Shown here piece after piece: positions 33,811-44,047 of a stretch of 64,000 nucleotides of DNA (positions are counted from its first letter, which is position 1; each line of letters begins with the position of its first letter). Source of the DNA: Smallanthus sonchifolius (taxonomy: Eukaryota; Streptophyta; Magnoliopsida; Asterales; Asteraceae); NCBI GenBank assembly GCA_023525975.1, contig CM042020.1:16021001-16085000 (forward strand). Reading direction: 5' to 3'. The translations under genes were made by a program, and so were the position numbers. The notes beneath the pieces were generated by a model that was not told where the DNA came from, searched no databases, and saw nothing but the letters and a program-made list of their open reading frames with translations.

Positions 33811-35101
33811 GGTACAAAACATAAGAAAATAGAAGATATACCAATTGTATCTAAGTACGTAGATGTATTCCCTAGTGAATTACTAGGAATACTGTCAGAT
33901 AGAGAAGTGGAGTTCAAAATAAGTCTGTTACCGGATACGGCACCAATTGTTAAATCCACATACAGATTATCTCTAGGGGTGTAAACGACCCGAGCCGAGC
34001 CCAAGCCTGACACTAATCGATCTCGGCTCGTTGGATTATCCTGAAGCTCGAGCTCGAGCTCGGATCGGTTCGAGCCTATAGATTTTGGATCGAGCTCGGC
34101 TCGTGGAGTGAAAATAAAGCTCGAGATCGACTCGGCAGGGCTCGGTTTCAGTCATGACGAATAAACGAGCAAAAGCTCGTTTATAGGAAGCCTTCAACGA
34201 GCCAAAGCTCGGCTCGAGCTCGATTTGGGGGTTAAATTGAATAATATATTAAATATATAAGAAAATAATATAAAATTTTACTAGGCTCGTTAAGGCTTGC
34301 GAGCCTAAACGATCTTAGAAGGTAAAGCTCGAGCTCGGGCTCGATAACTAAACGAGCCATATTTTAGGATCGAGATCGGGCTCGGGCTCTTTAAGGCTCG
34401 GCTCGTTCGAGCTTTTTACCGATCCGATCTCGAGTAGCTCTCGATCCGGCTTGATTTGTTTACACCCGTAATTATCTCCAATGAAGATGAACGAATTGAA
34501 GAAACAATTAGATGAATTGCTAGAAGAAGAGTTTATAAGACCAAGTTCTTCCTCTTAAGGAGCTCCTATTTTATTTGTCAAGAAGAAGGACGGATCAATG
34601 CGTATGTGCATTGATTACCGAGAACTAAACAAGGTAACTAAAAAAATCGATATCCATTTCCGAGAATCGATTATATTTTTTATCAGCTTCAAGGAGTGTG
34701 TTATTTCTCAAAGATAGACATTTGTTCAAGTTATCATCAGTTAAAAGTACAAGAAAAAGTATTCCCAAAACTGCATTTAGAACGAGATATGAACATTATG
34801 GGTTCACGGTTATGCCTTTTGGACTCACTAATGGTCGAGCATCTTTTATGGACATGATAAATCGAATTTGCAAACCCTACTTAGATAAATTTGTTATCAT
34901 ATTCATAGACGATATACTTATTTATTCTAAAACTCAGGGAGAACATGCAAATCACCTCAGAACACTACTTGAATTATTGAAAACGAGAAATTATATGCTA
35001 AATTCTCAAAATGTGAATTTTGTCTTACTGAAGTACAACTTCTCGGCCATATTATAAATGCAAGTGGCATTCAAGTAGATCCTACAAAGATTGAGGCAAT
35101 A
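33811..35101 (+). pseudogene. Gypsy pol fragment (RT), interrupted by a hAT MITE
   Basis: This forward-strand fragment runs from the protease-RT linker (KKIEDIPIVSKYVDVFPSEL) to the end of the RT palm (FIDDILIYSKTQGEH at about 34,900). It is broken by stops and frameshifts and split by a MITE at 33,974-34,470. It resembles the pol of element D but is more decayed. It stops at 35,101, exactly where the LTR of D starts, so D inserted into it or a deletion joined them. The left border is a junction with the LTR of C. Confidence 0.85.
33974..34470. mobile_element. hAT-type MITE, 497 bp, with 8-bp target duplication
   Basis: An exact octamer ATTATCTC flanks it (33,966-33,973 and 34,471-34,478). 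Its ends TAGGGGTGTAAACGA and, reverse-complemented, TACGGGTGTAAACAA are terminal inverted repeats. The interior is rich in GAGCTCGAGCTCG and CGGCTCG words that make it strongly self-complementary. It has no coding capacity. Confidence 0.9.
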
Positions 35102-35215
35102 TGTAACATCTGCCACAAAAATGTCCAAGAAATGCCAAGGTTAGAACCTATAAGGACTTGTGTATCTAAAGTACCAAAGTCTAGGGTTAAAAGTGAAAAT
35201 TTGTGAAAATAGCTA

Positions 35216-35602
35216 GATATCGGACCGACATCACCTTCATATCGGTCCGAAGTGAATAAGGTTGTTGATATCGAACCGAGGCGAAACTCAGTCAGATATC
35301 GGACCGATGTCCATTTTCATAACGGTCCGCAATGGAACGATAGGTCGGTTATCAGACCGACATCAATCCATAACGGTCCGCAAACCTCCTCTCAGCCGCA
35401 ATTTTGTGGTGCTGACACGTGTCGTATGACTCAACCCTAGATTCTGACGCGTGTCGCGATATCGGACCGACATGGTCCACATATCGGTCCGATATGAACA
35501 CAAAACATGTGCGGTCCAATCAGACGTTGACGTTTAGGGCTGACACATACATAACTGGATGTCGGATCGACATCCCTTTGATAACGGTCCGACATGGATC
35601 CA
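35216..35602 (+). repeat. Dyad-symmetric array, core ATCGGACCGAT
   Basis: About eleven copies, mostly alternating CGGACCG and CGGTCCG: ATATCGGACCGACATC, ATATCGGTCCGAAG, ATATCGGACCGATG, ATAACGGTCCGCAA, ATATCGGACCGACATGG, ATATCGGTCCGATATG and decayed versions. The last copy ends about 10 bp before the TATA box. Confidence 0.88.
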
Positions 35603-35610
35603 GATTTCAG

Positions 35611-35622
35611 CCTATAAATAGC
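35611..35622 (+). promoter_or_regulatory. TATA box of D LTR
   Basis: CCTATAAATAGC lies directly after the palindrome array and about 130 bp before leader-like sequence. It is probably the core promoter of element D. Confidence 0.7.
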
Positions 35623-36751
35623 TGAACGATTTCAATCATTTTCTTCATCCCAAACACGAATTCCACTCTCAAAACACGTGTCAGGTGATCCCTAGCCCAC
35701 TCCCGACGATCCCGGTCCAACTCCCGCTCATTTTAGCTCTCGGATTAAGAAGAAACGCTTGTAGAAGTGCTGGTGCGCTAGAGAAATCAAGTTAAGAAGC
35801 TAGTCTATAAGCTTGCAACTTAGAGGCTCATTCCTATACTTAAGGTGAATACTTTATCTCTTTCAAAAGCTTGTGTCAAACATTTACATTTACGAAAATG
35901 GCCAAATAAGGTTAAGGGAGTAATGCTCAACGTTCTTCTACGTAAAAGTATTCAGGCCATAAGTATGCGTAGAACTTGCAAGGGTTACACGGGTCTCGGG
36001 TGAAATTCCCGGATTGCGGTTGGTGCTTATCTTATAACAATATTGGAGGTATTAACCTGTCCGTTGTTATAAGCTATGACGCCAGTGTATACCGTGGTGC
36101 GATTGTACAGGACGGGCGTGCTGAATGTATGGATTGAACATAAAGTTGTAATTATGAACTAATGCTTGTTTGTGCCAAAATGATTTTAATGTCAAGATAA
36201 TTGTATTCACCGGCGTTCGCGCTGACGTTTTATTTTCAAAATGTTTTTCAGGTAAAAAATAAAAATGTGATGAAATTGGGTTATAGGCAGACATAAGACC
36301 TGACCCAAGAATAGAAAATGTGGGAGACAGACATCAGATATGGCCTGTGAAAAGGATAACTTGCACGTTGGATTCTCAGACCTCGTGCATAGGAAATCCT
36401 AAATAAAGAAAGATGAGATAGGACCTGGGGACTGATCAACCTCAGATAGTACTATTTCCCTTGGCTTAAACTTGTCCATGAGAGACAAGAAATGTATTTG
36501 ATTTAAAACTCTGTTTTGTAATCAAAATAAAAAAGGTATTTAAATCCCTATGTTTATGAAGTAAATGCAAGGCTTTTGTTTTCCAACTGAGTTTTGATAT
36601 TTACAAACACAACCCCTGAGGTTGAATGAATGATGAACGATCCTTTTGAAAAGACTTCCATTGTGTTTATAAAAACTATGAAATCAAACCAGGTGATACC
36701 AATCGATTGTCGCACACGTCCAGGGGGTGCCTGAGACGGGGTGTGACAGGG

Positions 36752-36765
36752 TTGGTATCAGAGCC
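36752..36765 (+). promoter_or_regulatory. Primer-binding site of element D
   Basis: TTGGTATCAGAGCC lies 3 bp after the LTR end, the initiator tRNA-Met primer site. Confidence 0.9.
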
Positions 36766-37033
36766 ACAGGTTTTAGCGAATTAGATACTTGGAAGTAGTA
36801 TCTAGGCTTCAACCATTAATGCTTTTAAGATAAGAAAACAAGGTAACCTTCTGACCGGTATGTAGTTATCTGACGAACGAAATGTTCTGTCTAAGGAAAG
36901 AGCGGCGTATAAATCTCTCCTAGACCCGTCGCTCTTACCTGGGAACATCTCTGTTAGAGGTACTACTCTGGGAAGATAACCATCCTTGTAGAACTTTAGT
37001 TAAAATAAGAATATTGGCCTTAGTATCCAAGTC

Positions 37034-37687
37034 TTGAAAAAGAATAAGATAAGTACTGATGCTTTAAGTTTGCAGATGTCTGGAGATAATTCCGTTCCTG
37101 TATATTATGATCCTAATTGTCCGATTAAACAAGAATCCCCGGAATACCATCCACTGGGTTCCCGAATGAGTCCTATATCGTCACCCTACTATAACGATGA
37201 TCCATTTGCGATTCTTCCAGATAATCCTATTCCTGAATCCCATCCCCAGTTCTATGACACTTCAAGCCAATGGATGGATGCTAGATCAGATTTCATCAAT
37301 TGGAATACTGCTACAGCTGAATCTAGTCATACTCGGCAAAATATGTCAACGGAAGAAGATCCATCTGAAAAATCTCATCATTATGAAACCGCTTTTGAAA
37401 ATCCCGAAGATTACCCATTCTTTAATAATACTTCAGGAAATTGTGATCATCAATCTTATAATTCTGAATCCCCAGTCCTATATGATCCTTATATGTTTCC
37501 TGAACCAGTTTACCATGGTCCTTTTGAAACCTATTTCCAAGCTCCTCCAGGATACCAAAATGCTCATAACGATATTATGGTTGGACTTCGTGAACCTCCA
37601 CCAAAATACGGTTATAAACATAGTATGCCTTCTTCTCCTATTGAGTGCCTAGATCGTTCGTTACGCCAAACGGACGAAGTGACATGA
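37034..37687 (+). CDS. Leader ORF 1 of gypsy element D (217 aa, unknown)
   Basis: This complete ORF lies between the primer-binding site and gag. The first ATG is at 37,034. A second in-frame ATG at 37,076 (MSGDNSVPVYY) starts right after a TTTGCAG that could be a splice acceptor, and its MS- start recalls the leader ORFs of B and E. I recognise no family. The product is acidic and rich in Pro, Tyr, Ser and Asn, with low-complexity phrases such as ESPEYHPLGS and YDPYMFPEPVYHGPF. An IKQE near the start fits the SUMO-acceptor pattern. No membrane segment is seen. It stays open while the downstream gag-pol has five in-frame stops. Confidence 0.5.
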   Translation: MKKNKISTDALSLQMSGDNSVPVYYDPNCPIKQESPEYHPLGSRMSPISSPYYNDDPFAILPDNPIPESHPQFYDTSSQWMDARSDFINWNTATAESSHTRQNMSTEEDPSEKSHHYETAFENPEDYPFFNNTSGNCDHQSYNSESPVLYDPYMFPEPVYHGPFETYFQAPPGYQNAHNDIMVGLREPPPKYGYKHSMPSSPIECLDRSLRQTDEVT

Positions 37688-37860
37688 GAGAAAATCATGG
37701 ACAAGGCAAGAACCAAATTTTATGGACAACAGGTCTATGAATATGGAGAAAGCCTAATGACCCTTGGAAAAGAGCTGATGAAAGATTAAAATCTATATTG
37801 TATTTTGTTCCCTTGTAACATATTTTATAATAAATCTCGTTTTGTTTATTTTGTTACAGA

Positions 37861-38343
37861 ATGGTTGGAAAAGGCAAAGGTCCTAGTTTTCTTCGTAAAT
37901 ACGCTCCCGCTAATTATTTTGAATGTAAAACGAATGAAACTACAATAAAAAGTAATGAGGAAACTGAAAGTTCAACTTTCAGAAGCCTCGGAGAAATAGG
38001 AAACCCAAATGTTCCCTATAATACTTCTGTAAGTTTTCATTCTGCTCCTACCGCTGGAAGTTACAATGTCACTCCAATATATTCCCAAAATTTTTATGAG
38101 GGATACACCAAAATGCCTTATGAAAATAATCCTGAAGAAGAAGAACGTGCTGACTCTAATATACCTTACGTTCCTTACTATGAAACGATTCCCATCCCTG
38201 CTCCTCATATAAATGAGAATGCATCAGGAAATGAGAGGGAACAAATGTTACTGAACCGAATAGCTCAATTGGAACGAGAAAAAGCTAAAATTGAAACTCG
38301 TAATGCCTTGTTGGTTCAAGCTCTTGAAGAAAAGAATTTTTGA
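37861..38343 (+). CDS. Leader ORF 2 of gypsy element D (160 aa, coiled coil)
   Basis: This second complete ORF lies between leader ORF 1 and gag. Its N-terminus is basic (MVGKGKGPSFLRKYAP), its middle Tyr/Pro/Asn-rich like ORF 1, and its C-terminus a probable coiled coil (about residues 123-158, MLLNRIAQLEREKAKIE onward). I recognise no family. It could be an accessory protein, or a gag-like N-terminal piece separated from gag proper, which starts 99 bp later in another ORF. Confidence 0.5.
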   Translation: MVGKGKGPSFLRKYAPANYFECKTNETTIKSNEETESSTFRSLGEIGNPNVPYNTSVSFHSAPTAGSYNVTPIYSQNFYEGYTKMPYENNPEEEERADSNIPYVPYYETIPIPAPHINENASGNEREQMLLNRIAQLEREKAKIETRNALLVQALEEKNF

Positions 38344-38442
38344 AGTTTCTAGGAACAATAATTTATATATGTATTGTCTTCTGTAATATATTCCTATCAA
38401 TAAAAAGATTTTTTTTAATTCTCGTCGTACTCTCTTGATAGT

Positions 38443-40056
38443 ATGTTGAAAAATACCGGACCTTCTCAAAACACGAGAGGAAAAAGGAAACAAACAGTGG
38501 TTGAAAATGCTATTGAAAATCCTAATTCTCGTATTGAATTCCAAAAGATGATTACTGAAGGAATCAAGGATTCTCTTCCAATGATCTTTACTGAGCTGGA
38601 AAAGAGACAAGCTGATAAACTATCTATTCAACCGTCCAATCAAAAATCTATTAATTCTAAACCTTTGACTCAACACACTAGAATTATCACCCAGTCCAAG
38701 CCTGTTACTCTTAAACCAGAAGGCTCCACTACCCGCAAAACCAAGAGGACGGAGAGAGAAGAATATTATCACCACTTATTTGAAGATGAAGGAATAGGTA
38801 ACAACTACGGTCACGTAGAGAAGAAAAAGAAAGTAGTTGGCTGTACCTACAAGATGTTCCAGGACTGCAAGCCATATAACTTCTCTGGAAGAGAAGGAGG
38901 AATAGCCACATTGAGGTGGATCGAGAAAACTGAGTATGTGCTTGCAATCAGCAAATGTGTTGAAGAAGATAATGTCCTGTATGCATCCAATTTGTTTAAA
39001 GACCAAGCTCTTGAATGGTGGAATAACATTGTTGCTGCCAAAGGAAGAGATGCGACCTATACAATAAGTTGGAGTGCTTTTAAAGAAAGAGTTGAAAAGA
39101 AGTACGTTCCCCAAAATGAGAGGGAACAGATTGAAGGGAAATTTCTAAGTTTGAAGATGATTGGAACAAATCATTAGGAATATGCTACCAAACTCCTAGA
39201 ATATGCATGAATCGTTCCACATCTTGCTACACCTGAATCAAATCTGATAAAGCGGTATATTTGGGGTTTAATCGGTGAAATCAGCGACATGGTCAAGGTC
39301 GCAAATTGTGAAAACCTGGATGATGCTATGGATTTGGGAGCATCATTAACCAGCAGCCTAATTAGAAACCAGGAGGAAGGGAAGAAGAAGAAAAAATCTG
39401 GGCAACGCCCAAGTGGAATAAAGAAATCAAAATTTTCTTCCCGAAACAATAACTCTTCTATTCCTGTGTGTCCAAAGTGCAAGAAGATGCACTTAGGACA
39501 ATGTCGTGCTGGACTTTTCTGCAACTTTTGCAAGATGTCCGGTCACAAAATAGAGAATTGCTTCAAAAAGAAGCCAACGACTTGTTTTGAGTGTGGCGAG
39601 GCTAGCCATATCAAAACCTATTGCCCCAAGTTGAAGAAGTCTGATGGGACAGGTCCCAACCCTGCAGGTGGAGTAAAGAAGAATGCACGAGCATTCGTTC
39701 TCAATACTCATGAAGCAGCAGGTAAGTCCGATGTCATTACGGGTACATTTCTTGTCAATAATATTTATGCTCGAGTTTTATTTGACTCTGGTGCAAACCA
39801 AAGTTTTATAGATCATAAATTCTATAGACTTTTAAATAAAACTCTAGCTAAATTAGACAAGAAATATGTGGTAGAGACTGTCAACGGTGACCTCGTCCAA
39901 ATCTCTGAAATCTTAAATGATTGCTTTATCACACTCTCAGGACATATTATACCTGCAAAACGGTTGCCAATGACTTTGGCAAGTTTTGACATTGTCCTAG
40001 GAATGGATTGGTTAGCCTCTAACCAAGCTCGTATCCTGTGTGATAAGAAATGGTGA
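38443..40056 (+). pseudogene. Gag and protease of gypsy element D, two in-frame stops
   Basis: One frame starting MLKNTGPSQNTRG covers the capsid (WWNNIVAAKGRDATYTISW at about 39,018), a zinc-knuckle region (CNFCKMSGHKIENC at about 39,520 and CFECGEASHIKTYC at about 39,582) and an aspartic protease (LFDSGANQSFID at about 39,780). It ends at a stop after CDKKW. TAG at 39,175 and TGA at 39,208 interrupt gag; both fit C-to-T changes of CAG and CGA. Without these the frame is continuous. Confidence 0.9.
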
Positions 40057-41900
40057 TAAATTATCTAACTCTGTTGGAATAATTTCAATGTTAAAATCCA
40101 TAAAATATTTACGAAAAGGATGCTTAGCATACCTTGTAACTATAACCACCGACACCAAAAAGAAGATTGAAGATGTGCTGGTTGTGGCTGAATTCCCCGA
40201 TGTTTTTCCTGACGAACTGCCCGGAATTCCACCTGAAAGAGAAGTGGATTTCAGAATTAATCTAGTACCCGGTACGACACCGATTGCCAAAGCCCCATAC
40301 AGATTAGCTCCAACTGAAATGGTAGAATTGAAGAAACAGTTTGATGAATTACTCGAAAAAGGATTCGTAAGACCAAGCTCATCGCCTTGGGGAGCCCCGG
40401 TCTTATTTTTCAAAAAGAAAGACGGTTCGATGCGTATGTGTATTGATTATCGTGAACTAAATAAAGTTACGATAAAGAACCGTTATCCACTCCCCATAAT
40501 TGATGATCTCTTTGATCAACTCCAGGGAGCTCGATGCTTCTCAAAAATCGATCTTCGTTCTGGCTATCACCAATTAAACGTCCAGGAAGAAGACATTCCC
40601 AAAACTGGTTTCAGAACTCAGTATGGTCATTTTGAGTTCACGGTAATGCCGTTCGGACTTACTAATGCACCAGCAGCATTCATGGACATGATGAATCGAG
40701 TCTGTAAACCTTACTTGGATAAATTTGTTATCGTATTCATTGACGATATCCTTATTTATTCCAAAAGTAAAGAAGATCACGCCGATCATTTGAGAATTTT
40801 TCTTGAACTCATGAGAAACGAAAAGCTATATGCTAAGTTCTCAAAATGTGAATTCTGGTTGACAGAAGTTCAATTCCTTGGACATGTCATTAACGCTGAT
40901 GGCATCCAAGTTGATCCTGTTAAAATTGAAGCAATATCCAAATGGGAAATCCCGAAGTCACCAACTGAAATTCAAAGTCTCCTCGGTTTAGCTGGTTATT
41001 ATCTGAGATTTATCCAAGATTTCTCTCGAATTGCTGTTCCATTAACTTCTCTGACTCACAAATCATTTAAGTATGAATGGGGACCTAAGCAATCTCAAGC
41101 TTTCGAAACTCTGAAACAGAAACTGACTTAAGCACCCATACTGGCTTTGCCAGATGGAAACGAAGGCTTTTTAGTTTATTGTGATGCTTCACACACCGGC
41201 TTTGGTTGTGCGTTAATGCAAGGAAGCAAAGTTATTGCTTATGCTTCTCGTCAATTGAAAACTCATGAAAAGAATTATACGACTCATGATTTAGAATTGG
41301 GCGCCGTAATCTTCGCACTGAAATTGTAGAGGCACTATCTATATGGAGTCAAATTCACTATTTTCACTGATCATAAAAGCCTAAAGTATATATTTAGTCA
41401 GAAAGAACTGAATATTAGGCAAAGGCGTTAGATGGAAGTCCTGAATGATTACGATTATGAAATCTGTTATCATGAAGGCAAAGCCAATGTTGTAGCCGAT
41501 GCCTTGAGTAGAAAAGAACATGAGAAACCTAAACGAGTTCGTGCTTTAAGACTAGATCTTCAAATTGATCTTATTACCCGTATTAAGGAATCTCAACAGA
41601 TGGCTTTAAAAGAACCCAACCTAGAGAAAGAAGGTTTGGGAGGCATGATCGAACAACTGGTTAAAGATGATGTTGATATTCTTAGAATGAATAAGAGAAT
41701 TTGGGTTCCTATTTATGGAAACATACGTGAAGAGATTCTTGAAGAAGCTTATAAATCCAAATATACGATGCATCTTGGAAGGGATAAAATGTACAAAAAC
41801 CTAAAAGTCAATTACTGGTGGATAGGAATGAAGAAACATATCGCTATCTATATTGCAAAATGCTTAACCGGTTCTCAAGTTAAAGCTGAACATCAAAAGC
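40040..41900 (+). pseudogene. RT, RNase H and integrase start of element D, stops
   Basis: The frame shifts once after the protease. RT (FIDDILIYS at about 40,735), RNase H (YCDASHTGFGC at about 41,168) and the integrase zinc finger follow. Three in-frame stops (TAA 41,129; TAG 41,327; TAG 41,429) sit where relatives have Gln, Trp and Trp. The integrase breaks off at KVKAEHQK, exactly where an Athila LTR begins, so the integrase core, chromodomain and 3' LTR are missing from the window. Confidence 0.9.
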
Positions 41901-43691
41901 TGTAAGGATCAAACTGATGTGTTAGTATTTACACATCATTTTGGCACAAAACTTCGTTCATTTAATGATCAATTCTTGGTTATATTCAACGTTTAGACAC
42001 TTATTTGCTTCATTTCCTGTTTTGTAGGTTTTTGTGAAGCTTGGTGAATAAACAAGAAGATTCCAGGATAAACAAGTCAAGGTTTAGGGTTTCTGTGATG
42101 GAGGCACGGTCGTGCCCCTATTTGGCACGGTCGTGCCAAGCTCCAAAACCCTAGGCACGGTCGCGCCCACATCTGGCACGACCGCGCCAAGCCAAATTCC
42201 AAGGCACAACCGTGCCTTGGCCGCCCACGGTCGCGTGTCATCTCGTGAGTCTGAACAGTCGTACGTCCTCGATCAGTGGTACCCAATGGAAGCTACGGAT
42301 CGGTCAAACCTCTGTCACACGGTCGCGCCAAGACCTAGACACGACCGCGTCCATGTCTTAGGCACGGTCGTGCCTTCTCTCCTGGCACGGTCGTGCCTCC
42401 CCTTTTCTACTTAAACAGAACTTAATTCTCATTGAGACATTCAGCAACCCAGGGGAGAAACCTACTGTTTCAGCTCGAGTTTTCTTTGTTCCAGCCATAA
42501 TTCAAGATTCTTGGAGAGGATACAACATCAAGAGGATCACCATACATCAACAACAACATCTAGGCTTGGAGGAGTGGTTTGATTCTTGTTTTCATATCAT
42601 GTTTCTCACTATTTTTCCCTGTTTATTTGTAATTTTGATGCTCATGATGAGCTAAAACTCCTGTTCACTTTGGGTTAGATGAAGTTTAGATACATTTGAC
42701 AACATTCATGGATTATTGGCAATTATTGCGTTAATGTTATGACAACCATATGATTATTCTTTGATGAAATTATGTATTCAAGTATTTTGAGTTATTTACA
42801 AGACTTGTATTTGTGTATGTCATATTATGTTGGAAAACTTATGATTTATGCTTATATTCATGGATTGGTGTATGTAATTATACTAGTTTATGGCATTTGA
42901 CTAGGAATGGTGAATGAAGTCTTGTTTATGAATCATTATATTTGTATGTGTAACCTTATGCTTATGTTTGGAAAGACAAAGTATTTGTTATGATGTGTCA
43001 TATTTAGTGTTATGTTTATCTAGGAATTGTTGACACATCCTCCTAATTTATATAATCTTTATATGAACATTGTATGTTGAAGAAATGCATATTGTTGTCT
43101 AAATTAATCAACTTGAGGTGGATAGTGTGTTGTTCATATTATCTTTCCAACTAGTTGTTGGATTAGTGTACCTTAATCGGAAGCTAGTTCAATCTTTATA
43201 AACATTGACATGATTACTAAACACGAGAGCCTCATTGTATGACTTTAGGTGGTTGGTTTGTGTAATTCATGCTAGCTTTCCGAATAGTCATTTGATTAGA
43301 TATCTTTGACGAGAATTTAGTCAATTTATGTATCGTGTATTTGCCATATTTCTATGAATGTATTGAATGTATTCTAAATGGATTCGACACCGAAGTGATA
43401 TTTTCTCCTTGATTGTTTGATTTGTGACTTTAGTCTAGTTTTATATTCTCACATATTAGTTTAGTTAAAAATCAACTTAAACATCTTTTACCCATACTTG
43501 ATTGAATCTTAGTCCCGGTTTATTATCGCATCCCACCGTGTCCATGGATTGATATCCAGTTCTTACCCTTACTATATTGCTATCTGACGGGTACACTGCC
43601 CGGTGTGTGTGATTAGTATTTGGTGAAAACCCTTTTTAAAACTAATTGTGTAAAATACTTATAAAAATATATATATAGTTTACACGCATCA
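41901..43691 (+). mobile_element. 5' LTR of Athila-like element F (1791 bp)
   Basis: It starts TGTAAGGATCAAACTG and ends TACACGCATCA, with an Athila/Tat-type primer-binding site after it. It includes a palindrome array (42,103-42,398) followed by a TATA-like CTACTTAAACA near 42,406, then AT-rich sequence. The 3' LTR is not in the window. Confidence 0.82.
42103..42398 (+). repeat. Dyad-symmetric array, GGCACGGTCGTGCC
   Basis: About ten copies, several exact: GGCACGGTCGTGCC at 42,103, 42,126, 42,361 and 42,384, with variants GGCACGGTCGCGCC, GGCACGACCGCGCC and GGCACAACCGTGCC. Both orientations occur. It lies directly upstream of the putative Athila TATA box. Confidence 0.9.
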
Positions 43692-43697
43692 AGTTTT

Positions 43698-43715
43698 TGG
43701 CGCCGTTGCCGGGGA
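43698..43715 (+). promoter_or_regulatory. Primer-binding site of Athila element F
   Basis: TGGCGCCGTTGCCGGGGA lies 6 bp after the LTR end. It is the typical Athila/Tat primer site, usually assigned to tRNA-Asp, and separates this element from the tRNA-Met-primed gypsy elements around it. Confidence 0.9.
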
Positions 43716-44047
43716 CACGGTTTTGCGAGAACGATTGGAATTAATTTTTAGTCATTTAGTATATATATTTTTGTAAATATCGTGTTTTTCTTGTTGTTAT
43801 TTGCAATTTTGTGTGTATAGATATTTTTCGCATTTTACTTGTTATTTTTTTTAGCTTCATTTGTATATATATATCTTGGTTTTTATCCCATTTTATTATT
43901 TTACTTTTATTTTCAATTTTTTTTAATATTTATTTATTTTATTTTTATTTTATTTTATTTTATTTTAAGTTATTTTATTTTTGTTTTATACTTGTTTTTG
44001 TCTAACTTGTGTTTTCCTTGTCCTAGGTTCGCGTATTTAAATCTAAC

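Larger units (their letters stand above)
35102..36748 (+). mobile_element. 5' LTR of gypsy element D (1647 bp)
   Basis: It starts TGTAACATCTGCC and ends GGGGTGTGACA, with the primer-binding site 3 bp later. In order it holds the phrase AGGGTTAAAAGTGAAAAT, a palindrome array (35,216-35,602), a TATA box (CCTATAAATAGC, 35,611) and the transcribed leader. The matching 3' LTR is not in the window because the element is truncated at 41,900. Confidence 0.85.

Noticed and set aside
42077..42414. ORFs on both strands through the Athila LTR array
   Set aside because: They are open only because the GC-rich palindrome repeats lack stops. The translations are repetitive and lie in an LTR.
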